10,463 bases of DNA from an uncultured Granulicatella sp. (lineage in GTDB: Bacteria; Bacillota; Bacilli; Lactobacillales; Aerococcaceae). The notes under the pieces are model-generated. The model did no database searches, was not told the DNA's origin, and saw only the letters and a list, made by a program, of their open reading frames with translations. Shown in pieces: positions 1 through 5,752 of the stretch. Positions within the stretch are counted from its first letter, which is position 1. Every line of letters begins with the position of its first letter. The DNA lies in contig CAKPVL010000038.1 in NCBI GenBank assembly GCA_934193545.1, forward strand, positions 1 to 10,463, read 5' to 3'. Both the position numbers and the translations under genes were made by a program.

Positions 1-266
1 AATAGCTTTTCATTTTTAGTGCTTCGTATCCAATCTTTTGGAACATTAACATACCCAATATTATCATTTCCGATACGTTGAGTGTCTGCATATGAGACTG
101 CTTTTGTCTCAGAAGAAGTACCCCCATTTGTTATAGGAGCAGTTGTCGTTACTTCTGTAGTTGGTTCCGCTGTAGTTTCGTTTGTTTTCTTGTCTCCATT
201 TCCGCACGCTGCTAGTATAAATGCAGATAAGAGCGTCATGGAACCTAATAAAAATTTGCTTTTCAT
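1..266 (-). CDS. Tandem-array lipoprotein LP-A, C-terminus outside the window
   Basis: The ATG (bases 264-266) is preceded by AAGGAGA at normal spacing. Eighty-eight codons are visible before the left edge cuts the gene. The product starts MKSKFLLGSMTLLSAFILAAC, a lipoprotein signal peptide with lipobox LAAC and lipidated Cys21, followed by GNGDKK and a Thr-rich linker. This linker is a little different from its paralogs, with PITNGG before the conserved SSETK. The globular domain begins with DTQRIGNDNIGYVNVPKDW, which matches LP-C most closely. The protein should be anchored to the outer face of the membrane by diacylglyceryl-Cys. It is a single-gene unit with its own promoter, and the terminator of LP-B separates it from upstream genes. 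Its biochemical function is unknown. Confidence 0.9.
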   Translation of the reverse strand, partial: MKSKFLLGSMTLLSAFILAACGNGDKKTNETTAEPTTEVTTTAPITNGGTSSETKAVSYADTQRIGNDNIGYVNVPKDWIRSTKNEKL

Positions 267-302
267 AATGATGAATCTCCTTAAAGTGATTGACTCACAA
301 AT

Positions 303-331
303 ATTCTATCATTTTTTAGAGGTCATTTAAA
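303..331 (-). promoter_or_regulatory. Promoter of LP-A, array type
   Basis: On the minus strand, a -35 TTTAAA (326-331), a 17-bp spacer and a -10 TAGAAT (303-308) preceded by TGA give an extended -10 promoter. The same hexamer positions and spacing recur before LP-D, LP-E, LP-F and LP-H. This copy differs from the others in its -10 (TAGAAT, not TAAAAT). Confidence 0.72.
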
Positions 332-366
332 TAGGCAACGTTTTCGCAAAAAGCAATGAGTATAAC

Positions 367-401
367 AAAAGAGACTAATCTATGTGTGATTAGTCTCTTT
401 T
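367..401 (-). terminator. Intrinsic terminator after LP-B
   Basis: A perfect 14-bp stem (367-380 with 388-401) closes a 7-base loop. On the minus strand it reads AAAAGAGACTAATC, loop, GATTAGTCTCTTTT, then GTTAT. It lies 13 bases past the LP-B stop codon. It is the longest member of the repeated terminator family in the array. Confidence 0.88.
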
Positions 402-414
402 GGTATGTTAGTCA

Positions 415-1062
415 TTATTTTCCAGGAGTGTTTGGATCTAAGCCAAATGATTGTTCAAAGAAAGGTCTTAAAGTATTGATTGTATCTGCTGTACCTTCGA
501 GTGCGACTGCGTATACTTTCTCACCTTTTTGGAAGACCCATTCGTACATGTATTTTCCGTCCGTAAATACTACTTTTACTAAGAAAGCTTGCTCTCCAGC
601 AAATTTAGCTTTTACACCCTCTACTTGTTTCACTTGTTTGTTATTTTCCCAGTTATGATACAAACGGGTGGCAAGTAATTCCGCACCGAATTTCTCATCA
701 TCTTTTAGTTTAACGGAATCTTTAGTGTACGCGTTCATTGATAAAATATTGTATTTATCTGGTGAAGAAAATTGGAATTGAGAACCAGTGTGTTTATCTT
801 GGTATGTTGCCCAGTCCTTAGGAACGTTAATATAACCAGATTCTTCACGGCCAACACGTTGAGTATCTTCAAATGATACTTTTTTTTCTGTAGAAGAAGC
901 GCTGGCAGTAGTCGTTGGAGCAGTTGTAGTTGGTGTAGCTGTCGTTACTTCAGTAGTTGGTGCTGCAGCAGTTTCCGCTGTTTTCTTTTCTCCGTTTCCG
1001 CAAGCGGCTACCATTAATGCAGATAGAAGCGTTACAGAGGTTAATAAAATTTTGTTTTTCAT
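415..1062 (-). CDS. Tandem-array lipoprotein LP-B
   Basis: This is a 215-residue lipoprotein. I chose the ATG at 1060-1062 because it gives the family start MKNKILL and follows AAGGAG at good spacing. The reading frame stays open for 21 more codons to 1125, but that extension overlaps the end of LP-C and would put charged residues before the signal peptide. The signal peptide ends LMVAAC with Cys21. Residues about 22-60 are a Thr/Ala/Pro linker (GEKKTAETAAAPTT and onward). The globular domain carries GYINVPKDW, SSPDKYNIL, KFGAELLATR, DGKYMYEWVFQKG and the tail GLDPNTPGK. It lies 40 bases after LP-C with no terminator between, so it is probably the second gene of a C-B unit. No known functional family is recognised. 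A Mog1/PsbP-like fold is only a guess from the pattern GYxxPxxW at the start and a final phenylalanine/tryptophan strand. Confidence 0.92.
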   Translation of the reverse strand: MKNKILLTSVTLLSALMVAACGNGEKKTAETAAAPTTEVTTATPTTTAPTTTASASSTEKKVSFEDTQRVGREESGYINVPKDWATYQDKHTGSQFQFSSPDKYNILSMNAYTKDSVKLKDDEKFGAELLATRLYHNWENNKQVKQVEGVKAKFAGEQAFLVKVVFTDGKYMYEWVFQKGEKVYAVALEGTADTINTLRPFFEQSFGLDPNTPGK

Positions 1063-1102
1063 ATTGTTTTTCTCCTTGACTTTGTTAATACCTGATTTAT
1101 AA

Positions 1103-1774
1103 TTATTGACCTGGAGTTTTTGCATTTAAGCCCCAAGATTGTTCAAAAACAGGACTTAACGATTTAACCATTTCTTCTGTACCTTCGATTGAGACTATAT
1201 AAACTGTGTCTCCTTTTTGGAATATCCATTCGAACATGGTTTTACCATCAGAGAATGTTGCTTTTATTAAGTAAGCTTTTTCTCCCGCAAAATCAGCTTT
1301 CACACCTTGAACACTAGTTTGTTCTTTATCATTTTTCACGCCATTGAGCAAACGATTTGCAATTAACTCTGCGCCAAACGTTTCACCATCATTAAGTTTA
1401 ACTTTATCTTTAGAATAAGACTCTAGATACATAATATTATATTGATCTGGTGACGAATAATAGAAGTTATCAGGGTTGTTTGAGGCTTTGAATACTACCC
1501 AGTCTTTAGGGACATTGACATAGCCAATATTATCTTTCCCAACACGTTGAGTGTCTTCAAGTGATACTTTTTTTGTCTCTGAAGAAGTCCCAGGAGTTGT
1601 TGTTTTAGCAGTAGTCGTTGGAGCAGTAGTTGTTGGTGCAGCTGTAGTTTCTTTAGCGACTTCAGTTGTTGGTGCAGCAGCAGGTTCCGCTGTTTTCTTT
1701 TCTCCGTTTCCGCACGCAGCTACCATTAAAGCAGATAAAAGCGTTACAGAGCTTAATAAAATTTTGTTTTTCAT
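1103..1774 (-). CDS. Tandem-array lipoprotein LP-C
   Basis: This 223-residue lipoprotein has the longest linker in the array. The ATG (1772-1774) follows AAGGAGAACAATCATC. The signal peptide ends LMVAAC (Cys21). Residues about 22-65 are a Thr/Pro/Ala linker with the repeated pieces TTTAPTTTAKTTTPGTSS. The globular domain carries GYVNVPKDW, SSPDQYNIM, GETFGAELIANR, DGKTMFEWIFQKG and a variant tail WGLNAKTPGQ, ending in Gln where most paralogs end in Lys. It heads a two-gene unit with LP-B. Its promoter differs in sequence from the one shared by the other array genes. It is predicted to be a lipid-anchored surface protein; the ligand or activity is unknown. Confidence 0.92.
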   Translation of the reverse strand: MKNKILLSSVTLLSALMVAACGNGEKKTAEPAAAPTTEVAKETTAAPTTTAPTTTAKTTTPGTSSETKKVSLEDTQRVGKDNIGYVNVPKDWVVFKASNNPDNFYYSSPDQYNIMYLESYSKDKVKLNDGETFGAELIANRLLNGVKNDKEQTSVQGVKADFAGEKAYLIKATFSDGKTMFEWIFQKGDTVYIVSIEGTEEMVKSLSPVFEQSWGLNAKTPGQ

Positions 1775-1810
1775 GATGATTGTTCTCCTTAACAGGTTTA
1801 TTATACTTGT

Positions 1811-1838
1811 ATTATATCACTTATGAGCAGAAAATCAA
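1811..1838 (-). promoter_or_regulatory. Promoter of the LP-C/LP-B unit, divergent from the array type
   Basis: On the minus strand, TTGATT (1833-1838), a 16-bp spacer and TATAAT (1811-1816) preceded by TGA form a good extended -10 promoter. Neither the -35 TTTAAA nor the 17-bp spacing of the other array promoters is present, so this unit may be expressed differently. A second TATAAT lies at 1800-1805 but has no convincing -35. Confidence 0.65.
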
Positions 1839-1886
1839 CTAGGAAATTTTTTGGCTAAAAAAGAGGGCTAATAGAGCATAAGAAAA

Positions 1887-1911
1887 GAGACTAATCTCAT
1901 GGATTAGTCTC
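1887..1911 (-). terminator. Intrinsic terminator after LP-D
   Basis: A perfect 10-bp stem GAGACTAATC/GATTAGTCTC (1887-1896 with 1902-1911) has a 5-base loop and is followed on the minus strand by TTTTCTTAT. It sits 16 bases past the LP-D stop. Confidence 0.85.
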
Positions 1912-1927
1912 AGTAATGAACGATTGA

Positions 1928-2563
1928 TTATTTCCCTGGAGTTTTTGGATCTAAGCCAAATGATTGATCAAAAATAGGTTTTAATGCGTTTAGCATTTCC
2001 TCAGAACCTTCGATTTGAACGCCATATATTATTTCACCTTTTTGGAAAACCCAACAGTAGTAGTATTTACCATCTGTGAATAGAACTTTAATGAAGAAAG
2101 CATCCTCGCCAGCGAATTTGGTTTTTGAACTTTTAATGTCTTTAACTTCCTTTGAGGTTTTAATGTTAGAGTACGTACGATTAGCGATTAACTCGGCACC
2201 AAATGTTTCACCACTTTGGAGTTTTACTTGATCTTTATTGAAGCTGTGTAGTGTCACAATATTGTATTTGTCTGGTGAATAATATTGTACTTTAGATACG
2301 TTGTTCTTTTTCCAATCTTTAGGCACATTGATATAACCAGTATGATCAGCCCCGACACGTTGAGTATTTTCAAGAGAAATTTCTTTTGTTGTAGCAGAAG
2401 CTCCAGCAGTAGTTGTTTGAGCTGTTGTCGTTGGTGTAGCTGTAGTTGCCTCTGTCGTTGGTGCTGCAGTTGTTTCTGTTGCTTTCTTTTCTCCGTTTCC
2501 GCAAGCGGCTACCATTAAAGCAGATAGAAGCGTTACAGAACCTAATAAGATTTTGTTTTTCAT
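1928..2563 (-). CDS. Tandem-array lipoprotein LP-D
   Basis: This is a 211-residue lipoprotein. The ATG (2561-2563) follows AAGGAGAACAATCATC. The signal peptide ends LMVAAC (Cys21). The linker is nearly identical in protein sequence to that of LP-E (one Gln in place of Pro in the TTTAPTTTAGAS region). The globular domain is more divergent: GYINVPKDWKKNN, YYSPDKYNIVTL, GETFGAELIANR, FAGEDAFFIKV, DGKYYYCWVFQKG and the tail FGLDPKTPGK. The Cys within YYYCWVF is a rare cysteine in the exposed domain. It is a single-gene unit with its own array-type promoter and terminator. It is predicted to be lipid-anchored outside the membrane; function unknown. Confidence 0.92.
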   Translation of the reverse strand: MKNKILLGSVTLLSALMVAACGNGEKKATETTAAPTTEATTATPTTTAQTTTAGASATTKEISLENTQRVGADHTGYINVPKDWKKNNVSKVQYYSPDKYNIVTLHSFNKDQVKLQSGETFGAELIANRTYSNIKTSKEVKDIKSSKTKFAGEDAFFIKVLFTDGKYYYCWVFQKGEIIYGVQIEGSEEMLNALKPIFDQSFGLDPKTPGK

Positions 2564-2600
2564 GATGATTGTTCTCCTTAAAAGTTGTGGTCACAAGATT

Positions 2601-2629
2601 ATTTTACCATTCTTTAGATTCAATTTAAA
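2601..2629 (-). promoter_or_regulatory. Promoter of LP-D, array type
   Basis: On the minus strand, TTTAAA (2624-2629), a 17-bp spacer and TAAAAT (2601-2606) preceded by TGG. The arrangement is identical to the promoters of LP-E, LP-F and LP-H. Confidence 0.75.
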
Positions 2630-2656
2630 TAGTGGAACCATTTATGCCGAAATGTG

Positions 2657-2689
2657 AAAAGAGACTGATTATGCAAAGCAGTCTCTTTT
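2657..2689 (-). terminator. Intrinsic terminator after LP-E
   Basis: An 11-bp perfect stem AAAAGAGACTG/CAGTCTCTTTT (2657-2667 with 2679-2689) has an 11-base loop, 13 bases past the LP-E stop. The lower stem is shared with the LP-B terminator, while the upper part (ACTG, not ACTAATC) differs. Confidence 0.8.
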
Positions 2690-2702
2690 AGTATGTTAGT
2701 GA

Positions 2703-3353
2703 TTATTTTCCAGGAGTGTTTGGGTCTAAGCCCCATGATTGTTCAATCAAGTCAATCATTTTTTGAAGAGTGTTTTTGTCTCCGTCAAAGGCTACTGTAT
2801 ATACTTTATCACCTTTTGGGAAGATCCAGGTAAAGAAATATTTTCCATCTTTTGTGAGAGATTGGATGACAAAAGCATCAATTCCAATCACTTTGGATTT
2901 CGTACCTTGAATTTTAGCGATTTCAGAATTGTTTTCGTATGTAGTATATAAACGGTTCGCAACCAATTCTGCACCCCAGGTGTCATTTTTCCCAAGTTTT
3001 ACTTGGTCTTTAGAGTAGCCAGTTAATGTCACAACATTGTATCCATCTGCTGTGTATTGATACTGTTGTGGGTTGTTTCCTTCGATTTCTTTGAACTCTA
3101 CCCAGTCTTTAGGAACATTGACATAACCAGTATCTTCACGTCCGATACGTTTAGTATCTGCAAGTGATACTTCTTTTGTTTCAGAAGAAGCGCCCGCAGT
3201 AGTTGTCGGTGCTGTTGTAGTTGGTGTAGCAGTAGTTGCTTCTGTTGTTGGAGCTGCAGTTGTTTCAGTTGCTTTCTTTTCTCCGTTTCCGCATGCCGCC
3301 ACCATTAAAGCAGACAGGAGCGTCACAGAACCTAATAAAATTTTATTTTTCAT
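2703..3353 (-). CDS. Tandem-array lipoprotein LP-E
   Basis: This is a 216-residue lipoprotein. The ATG (3351-3353) follows AAGGAGAACAATCATA. The signal peptide ends LMVAAC (Cys21), followed by a Thr/Pro linker. The globular domain is most like that of LP-F: GYVNVPKDWVEFK, YQY, DGYNVVTL, TWGAELVANRLY, LTKDGKYFFTWIF, GDKNTLQKM, DLIEQSWGLDPNTPGK. E and F share the GDKNTLQKM segment where B, C, D, G and H have an acidic G(T/S)xE/D-type stretch, so they form a separate subfamily, probably a later duplication. It is a single-gene unit with an array-type promoter and its own terminator. Function unknown. Confidence 0.92.
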   Translation of the reverse strand: MKNKILLGSVTLLSALMVAACGNGEKKATETTAAPTTEATTATPTTTAPTTTAGASSETKEVSLADTKRIGREDTGYVNVPKDWVEFKEIEGNNPQQYQYTADGYNVVTLTGYSKDQVKLGKNDTWGAELVANRLYTTYENNSEIAKIQGTKSKVIGIDAFVIQSLTKDGKYFFTWIFPKGDKVYTVAFDGDKNTLQKMIDLIEQSWGLDPNTPGK

Positions 3354-3387
3354 TATGATTGTTCTCCTTAAAGGTTGTTATAGGTCT

Positions 3388-3416
3388 ATTTTACCATTAA
3401 TGAGATGGAATTTAAA
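3388..3416 (-). promoter_or_regulatory. Promoter of LP-E, array type
   Basis: On the minus strand, TTTAAA (3411-3416), a 17-bp spacer and TAAAAT (3388-3393) preceded by TGG. Confidence 0.75.
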
Positions 3417-3441
3417 TAATACCAAAAAGAGTATAAAATAA

Positions 3442-3466
3442 GAGACTAATCACTATGATTAGTCTC
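3442..3466 (-). terminator. Intrinsic terminator after LP-F
   Basis: A perfect 10-bp stem GAGACTAATC/GATTAGTCTC (3442-3451 with 3457-3466) has a 5-base loop and is followed on the minus strand by TTATTTTATAC. The stem is the same as in the LP-D terminator. Confidence 0.85.
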
Positions 3467-3478
3467 AGTAACTATTGA

Positions 3479-4132
3479 TTATTTTCCAGGAGTTTTTGAA
3501 TCCAAGCCCCATGTTTGTTCAATTAAGTCAAACATTTTTTGAAGAGTGTTTTTGTCTCCTTCAAAGCTTGTTGAATACACTTTGTCGTCTTTTTGGAAGA
3601 CCCAGATGAAGAAATATTTACCATCTTTTGTAAGGATTTGAACTAGAAAAGCATCCATTCCTGAAACTTTTGTTTTAGCGCCTTGGATTTTTTCGATGCT
3701 AGGATTTTTTTGGTATGTACCATATAAACGGTTCGCAACCATTTCTGCGCCCCATGTTTCACCTTCGCCAGGTTGGTATTTGTCCTTAGTGTAGACGTTT
3801 AATGTCACAATATTGTATCCATCTAATGCAGCATATTGATACTGAGGGCCACCATTGGCAGATTTGAATTCTACCCAGTCTTTAGGAACGTTGACATAAC
3901 CAGTATCTTCACGTCCGATACGTTGAGTATCTTCAAGTGAAACTTCTTTTGCTTCAGAAGAAGCGCCAGCAGTAGTTGTCGGTGCTGTTGTAGTTGGTGC
4001 AGCTGTAGTTGTAGTTGCTTCTGTTGTTGGAGCTGCCGTTGTTTCCGTTGCTTTCTTTTCTCCGTTTCCGCAAGCCGCTACCATTAAAGCAGACAGGAGC
4101 GTCACAGAACCTAATAAAATTTTGTTTTTCAT
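3479..4132 (-). CDS. Tandem-array lipoprotein LP-F
   Basis: This 217-residue lipoprotein is the closest paralog of LP-E. The ATG (4130-4132) follows AAGGAGAACAATT. The signal peptide ends LMVAAC (Cys21). The linker has an extra TTA unit (TTTTAAPTTTAPTTTAGAS). The domain carries GYVNVPKDWVEFK, NGGPQYQYA, DGYNIVTL, ETWGAEMVANRLY, LTKDGKYFFIWVFQKDDK, GDKNTLQKM, TWGLDSKTPGK. Its NGGPQ stretch is shared with LP-H rather than LP-E, hinting at exchange between copies. The gene has its own array-type promoter. The upstream LP-G terminator is broken, so some transcription may also arrive from the H-G unit. Confidence 0.92.
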   Translation of the reverse strand: MKNKILLGSVTLLSALMVAACGNGEKKATETTAAPTTEATTTTAAPTTTAPTTTAGASSEAKEVSLEDTQRIGREDTGYVNVPKDWVEFKSANGGPQYQYAALDGYNIVTLNVYTKDKYQPGEGETWGAEMVANRLYGTYQKNPSIEKIQGAKTKVSGMDAFLVQILTKDGKYFFIWVFQKDDKVYSTSFEGDKNTLQKMFDLIEQTWGLDSKTPGK

Positions 4133-4169
4133 AATGATTGTTCTCCTTAAAAGTTGTTGTCACAAGGTT

Positions 4170-4198
4170 ATTTTAGCATTTTTTAGATTAAATTTAAA
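4170..4198 (-). promoter_or_regulatory. Promoter of LP-F, array type
   Basis: On the minus strand, TTTAAA (4193-4198), a 17-bp spacer and TAAAAT (4170-4175) preceded by TGC. Confidence 0.75.
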
Positions 4199-4220
4199 TA
4201 GAGAGCCAATTTTTCTCGAA

Positions 4221-4250
4221 CTGTGAAAATGTGCGAATCAGTCTCTTTTA
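4221..4250 (-). other. Relic of the LP-G terminator with one arm missing
   Basis: This spacer aligns with the one between LP-D and LP-E (TTTAAATAG, then GTGAAAA, then CAGTCTCTTTTAGTAT). Here the partner arm AAAAGAGACTG found at 2657-2667 is replaced by AAAATGTGCGAAT. Only the CAGTCTCTTTT arm (4239-4249) survives, and no comparable hairpin can form. The LP-G stop codon (4248-4250) lies inside the surviving arm. Confidence 0.7.
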
Positions 4251-4901
4251 GTATTGTCTAGGAAATTTTGAATCTAAGCTCCATGTATTTTGTAAAATAG
4301 GTCTTAATGAGTTGATTGTTTCTTCTGACCCTTCGATTGCAACGCGATAAACGAGATCTCCTTTTAGGAAGAACCAATCGTATAGAGTTTTTCCGTCTGT
4401 AAATGTTACTTTTAATAAGTAAGCTTCATCTCCAGCGAATTTTGTCTTTAAGGCGTCTAAACTAGTCTGTTGTTTGTCATCTTTCCATTTAACATACATG
4501 CGGTTCGCAACTGCTTTTGCTCCCCAAGGTTCGCCATCGTTAAGTTTAAATTGCTCTTTACTAAAACTTCTGAGTAATAAAATATTGTATTTATCTGGTG
4601 AAGAATATCGGAATAGATCAGGATGTTTTTCGCTGCTGTATACTATCCAATCTTTAGGGACATTGATATAGCCAACATCTTCACGTCCGATACGTTGAGT
4701 ATCTCCAAGTGAGACTTCTTTTGCATCAGAAGAAGCGCTAGCAGTTGTTGTTGGAGCAGTTGTCGTTGGTGTAGCTGTCGTTACTTCTGTAGTTGGAGCT
4801 GCCGTTGTTTCCGTCGTTTTCTTTTCTCCGTTACCGCAAGCGGCTACCATTAAAGCCGATAGAAGTGTTACAGAACCTAATAAAATTTTGTTTTTCATCA
4901 T
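4248..4901 (-). CDS. Tandem-array lipoprotein LP-G with altered C-terminus
   Basis: This is a 217-residue lipoprotein. Two in-frame ATGs lie at 4899-4901 and 4896-4898. The second aligns with the paralog starts; the first arises where paralogs have ATC, and it is closer to AGGAG, so either may be used. The signal peptide ends LMVAAC. The domain carries GYINVPKDW, SSPDKYNIL, GEPWGAKAVANR, KFAGDEAYLLKV, DGKTLYDWFFLKG. It lacks the usual tail: the last residues are WSLDSKFPRQY, not WGLDPNTPGK. Comparison with LP-E shows about 12 bases missing around the ancestral stop, so translation runs into the terminator remnant. The E of GAELxANR is also changed (GAKAVANR). It follows LP-H by 33 bases and is probably the second gene of an H-G unit. 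Confidence 0.9.
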   Translation of the reverse strand: MMKNKILLGSVTLLSALMVAACGNGEKKTTETTAAPTTEVTTATPTTTAPTTTASASSDAKEVSLGDTQRIGREDVGYINVPKDWIVYSSEKHPDLFRYSSPDKYNILLLRSFSKEQFKLNDGEPWGAKAVANRMYVKWKDDKQQTSLDALKTKFAGDEAYLLKVTFTDGKTLYDWFFLKGDLVYRVAIEGSEETINSLRPILQNTWSLDSKFPRQY

Positions 4902-4934
4902 GATTGTTCTCCTCGATTTAGTTCAGATATTTCT

Positions 4935-5567
4935 TTATTTCCCTGGAGTGTTTGGATCTAAGCCCCAAGATTGTTCAAGAATAGGTCTTAATGTTGCGAC
5001 GGTATCCTCTGTTCCTTCCAGTAAAACGTCGTATATTTTTTCTCCTCTTTGGAAAACCCATTGGGACAAGTATTTGCCATCTTTCAATTGAATCTTAATA
5101 AGGAAAGCATCCTCGCTAGCAAATTTTGTCTTTTCCTTTTGCGTTTTCTCAACTTTAGGATTGTATTGCCAGCCTTCATACAAACGGTTAGCTAGTAACT
5201 CTGCCCCAAAAGTTTCCCCAGCATTCACGTGTAATTGGTCTTTGCCATACCCATTAATCGTAATCATGTTGTATGGATCTTTTGAAGCATATTGGAATTG
5301 AGGGCCACCGTTTGGATCTTTGTATGCTACCCAATCTTTAGGAACATTGAAATAACCAACATCCCCGCGGCCAACACGTTGAGTGTCTGCAAGAGATACT
5401 TCTTTTGTCTCAGAAGAAGCGATGGTAGTTGTTGTAGGAGCCGTGGTAGTTGCTTCTGTTGTTGGCGCCACAGTTGTTTCAGGTGCTTTCTTTTCTCCCT
5501 TGCCGCAAGCCGCTACGATTAGTGCAGATAGGATGGTAACAGAACCTAATATAATTTTGTTTTTCAT
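4935..5567 (-). CDS. Tandem-array lipoprotein LP-H, first gene of the array
   Basis: This is a 210-residue lipoprotein. The ATG (5565-5567) follows AAGGAGAACAATCACC. The signal peptide is a slightly changed version (IILGSVTILSALIVAAC, Cys21) followed by GKGEKK where paralogs have GNGEKK. The linker is the shortest of the complete copies (APTTEATTTAPTTTTIASS). The domain carries GYFNVPKDWVAYK, NGGPQFQYA, PYNMITI, GETFGAELLANRLY, KFASEDAFLIKI, DGKYLSQWVFQRG, LEGTEDTVATLRP and the canonical tail WGLDPNTPGK. It heads a unit with LP-G and faces the divergent mcrBC operon. It is predicted to be lipid-anchored outside the membrane; function unknown. Confidence 0.92.
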   Translation of the reverse strand: MKNKIILGSVTILSALIVAACGKGEKKAPETTVAPTTEATTTAPTTTTIASSETKEVSLADTQRVGRGDVGYFNVPKDWVAYKDPNGGPQFQYASKDPYNMITINGYGKDQLHVNAGETFGAELLANRLYEGWQYNPKVEKTQKEKTKFASEDAFLIKIQLKDGKYLSQWVFQRGEKIYDVLLEGTEDTVATLRPILEQSWGLDPNTPGK

Positions 5568-5603
5568 GGTGATTGTTCTCCTTAAAGTGGATCGTACATC
5601 TGT

Positions 5604-5632
5604 ATTTTACCAATTTTATTTCTTGTTTTAAA
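5604..5632 (-). promoter_or_regulatory. Promoter of the LP-H/LP-G unit, array type
   Basis: On the minus strand, TTTAAA (5627-5632), a 17-bp spacer and TAAAAT (5604-5609) preceded by TGG. Just upstream is an AT-rich imperfect inverted repeat, AGTTTTTATT (5636-5645) and AATAAAACT (5651-5659), which could act as an UP-like element or protein site. Confidence 0.73.
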
Positions 5633-5695
5633 GATAGTTTTTATTTAATGAATAAAACTAGCAGAGAAATATATAAGTGACCCACATTTTTCCTA

Positions 5696-5724
5696 TTCAC
5701 ATAAGTAATAAGATGGATTATAAT
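5696..5724 (+). promoter_or_regulatory. Promoter of the mcrBC operon
   Basis: TTCACA (5696-5701, one mismatch to TTGACA), exactly 17 bp, then a consensus TATAAT (5719-5724). Transcription should begin near 5731, immediately before a hairpin. Confidence 0.75.
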
Positions 5725-5731
5725 TGAAAAG

Positions 5732-5752
5732 AAACCGTTATCAACGGTTTTT
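5732..5752 (+). terminator. Hairpin with T run at the extreme 5' end of the mcrB transcript
   Basis: An 8-bp perfect stem AAACCGTT/AACGGTTT (5732-5739 with 5743-5750) has a 3-base loop and is followed by TT. It lies between the predicted start site and the mcrB ribosome binding site. It looks like a short intrinsic terminator or a 5' stabilising hairpin. On the minus strand it could also stop transcription arriving from the right. Its role is not decided by sequence. Confidence 0.45.

Larger units (their letters stand above)
1..5567 (-). repeat. Tandem array of eight paralogous lipoprotein genes (LP-A to LP-H)
   Basis: Eight genes in a row on the minus strand encode the same architecture: signal peptide with lipobox Cys21, Thr/Ala/Pro-rich linker, and a globular domain with shared landmarks (GYxNVPKDW, PDxYNI, GAELxANR, DGKY, a W(V/I)FQKG-like stretch, and the GLDPNTPGK tail). 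Spacers are also related, with a common promoter, common Shine-Dalgarno context and common terminator stems, so the unit of duplication included flanking DNA. By eye the globular domains split into an E/F group (with H nearer to it) and a B/C/D/G group. The array continues past the left edge at least to the end of LP-A. The organisation recalls the tandem lpl lipoprotein clusters of Staphylococcus aureus, but the proteins are not recognisably that family. Confidence 0.93.

Noticed and set aside
82..330. Plus-strand open frame opposite LP-A with a Val-rich stretch
   Set aside because: It is the antisense of the Thr-rich linker and signal peptide; similar frames appear opposite LP-C and LP-H (1551-1826, 5383-5631) only because the sense genes are paralogs. 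No ribosome site or independent codon pattern supports them.
890..990. Thr/Pro linker region considered as a microsatellite or CRISPR-like repeat
   Set aside because: The repetition is short, irregular and in codon frame (ACT, CCA, GCT mixtures); there are no spacers of constant length between identical repeats.
1063..1125. 21-codon N-terminal extension of LP-B
   Set aside because: It would overlap the LP-C coding end and place a charged segment before the signal peptide; the internal ATG has an AAGGAG site and matches every paralog.
2285..2518. Plus-strand Cys/Ser-rich frame opposite LP-D (and 5292-5522 opposite LP-H)
   Set aside because: The Cys and Ser runs are the out-of-frame antisense reading of repeated ACT/GCA codons in the linker; they do not indicate a cysteine-rich peptide.
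3954..4163. Minus-strand Asn-rich frame overlapping the LP-F start (similar at 2370-2594)
   Set aside because: This is a +1 reading of the same signal-peptide and linker codons; it starts upstream of the ribosome site and simply overlaps the true gene.
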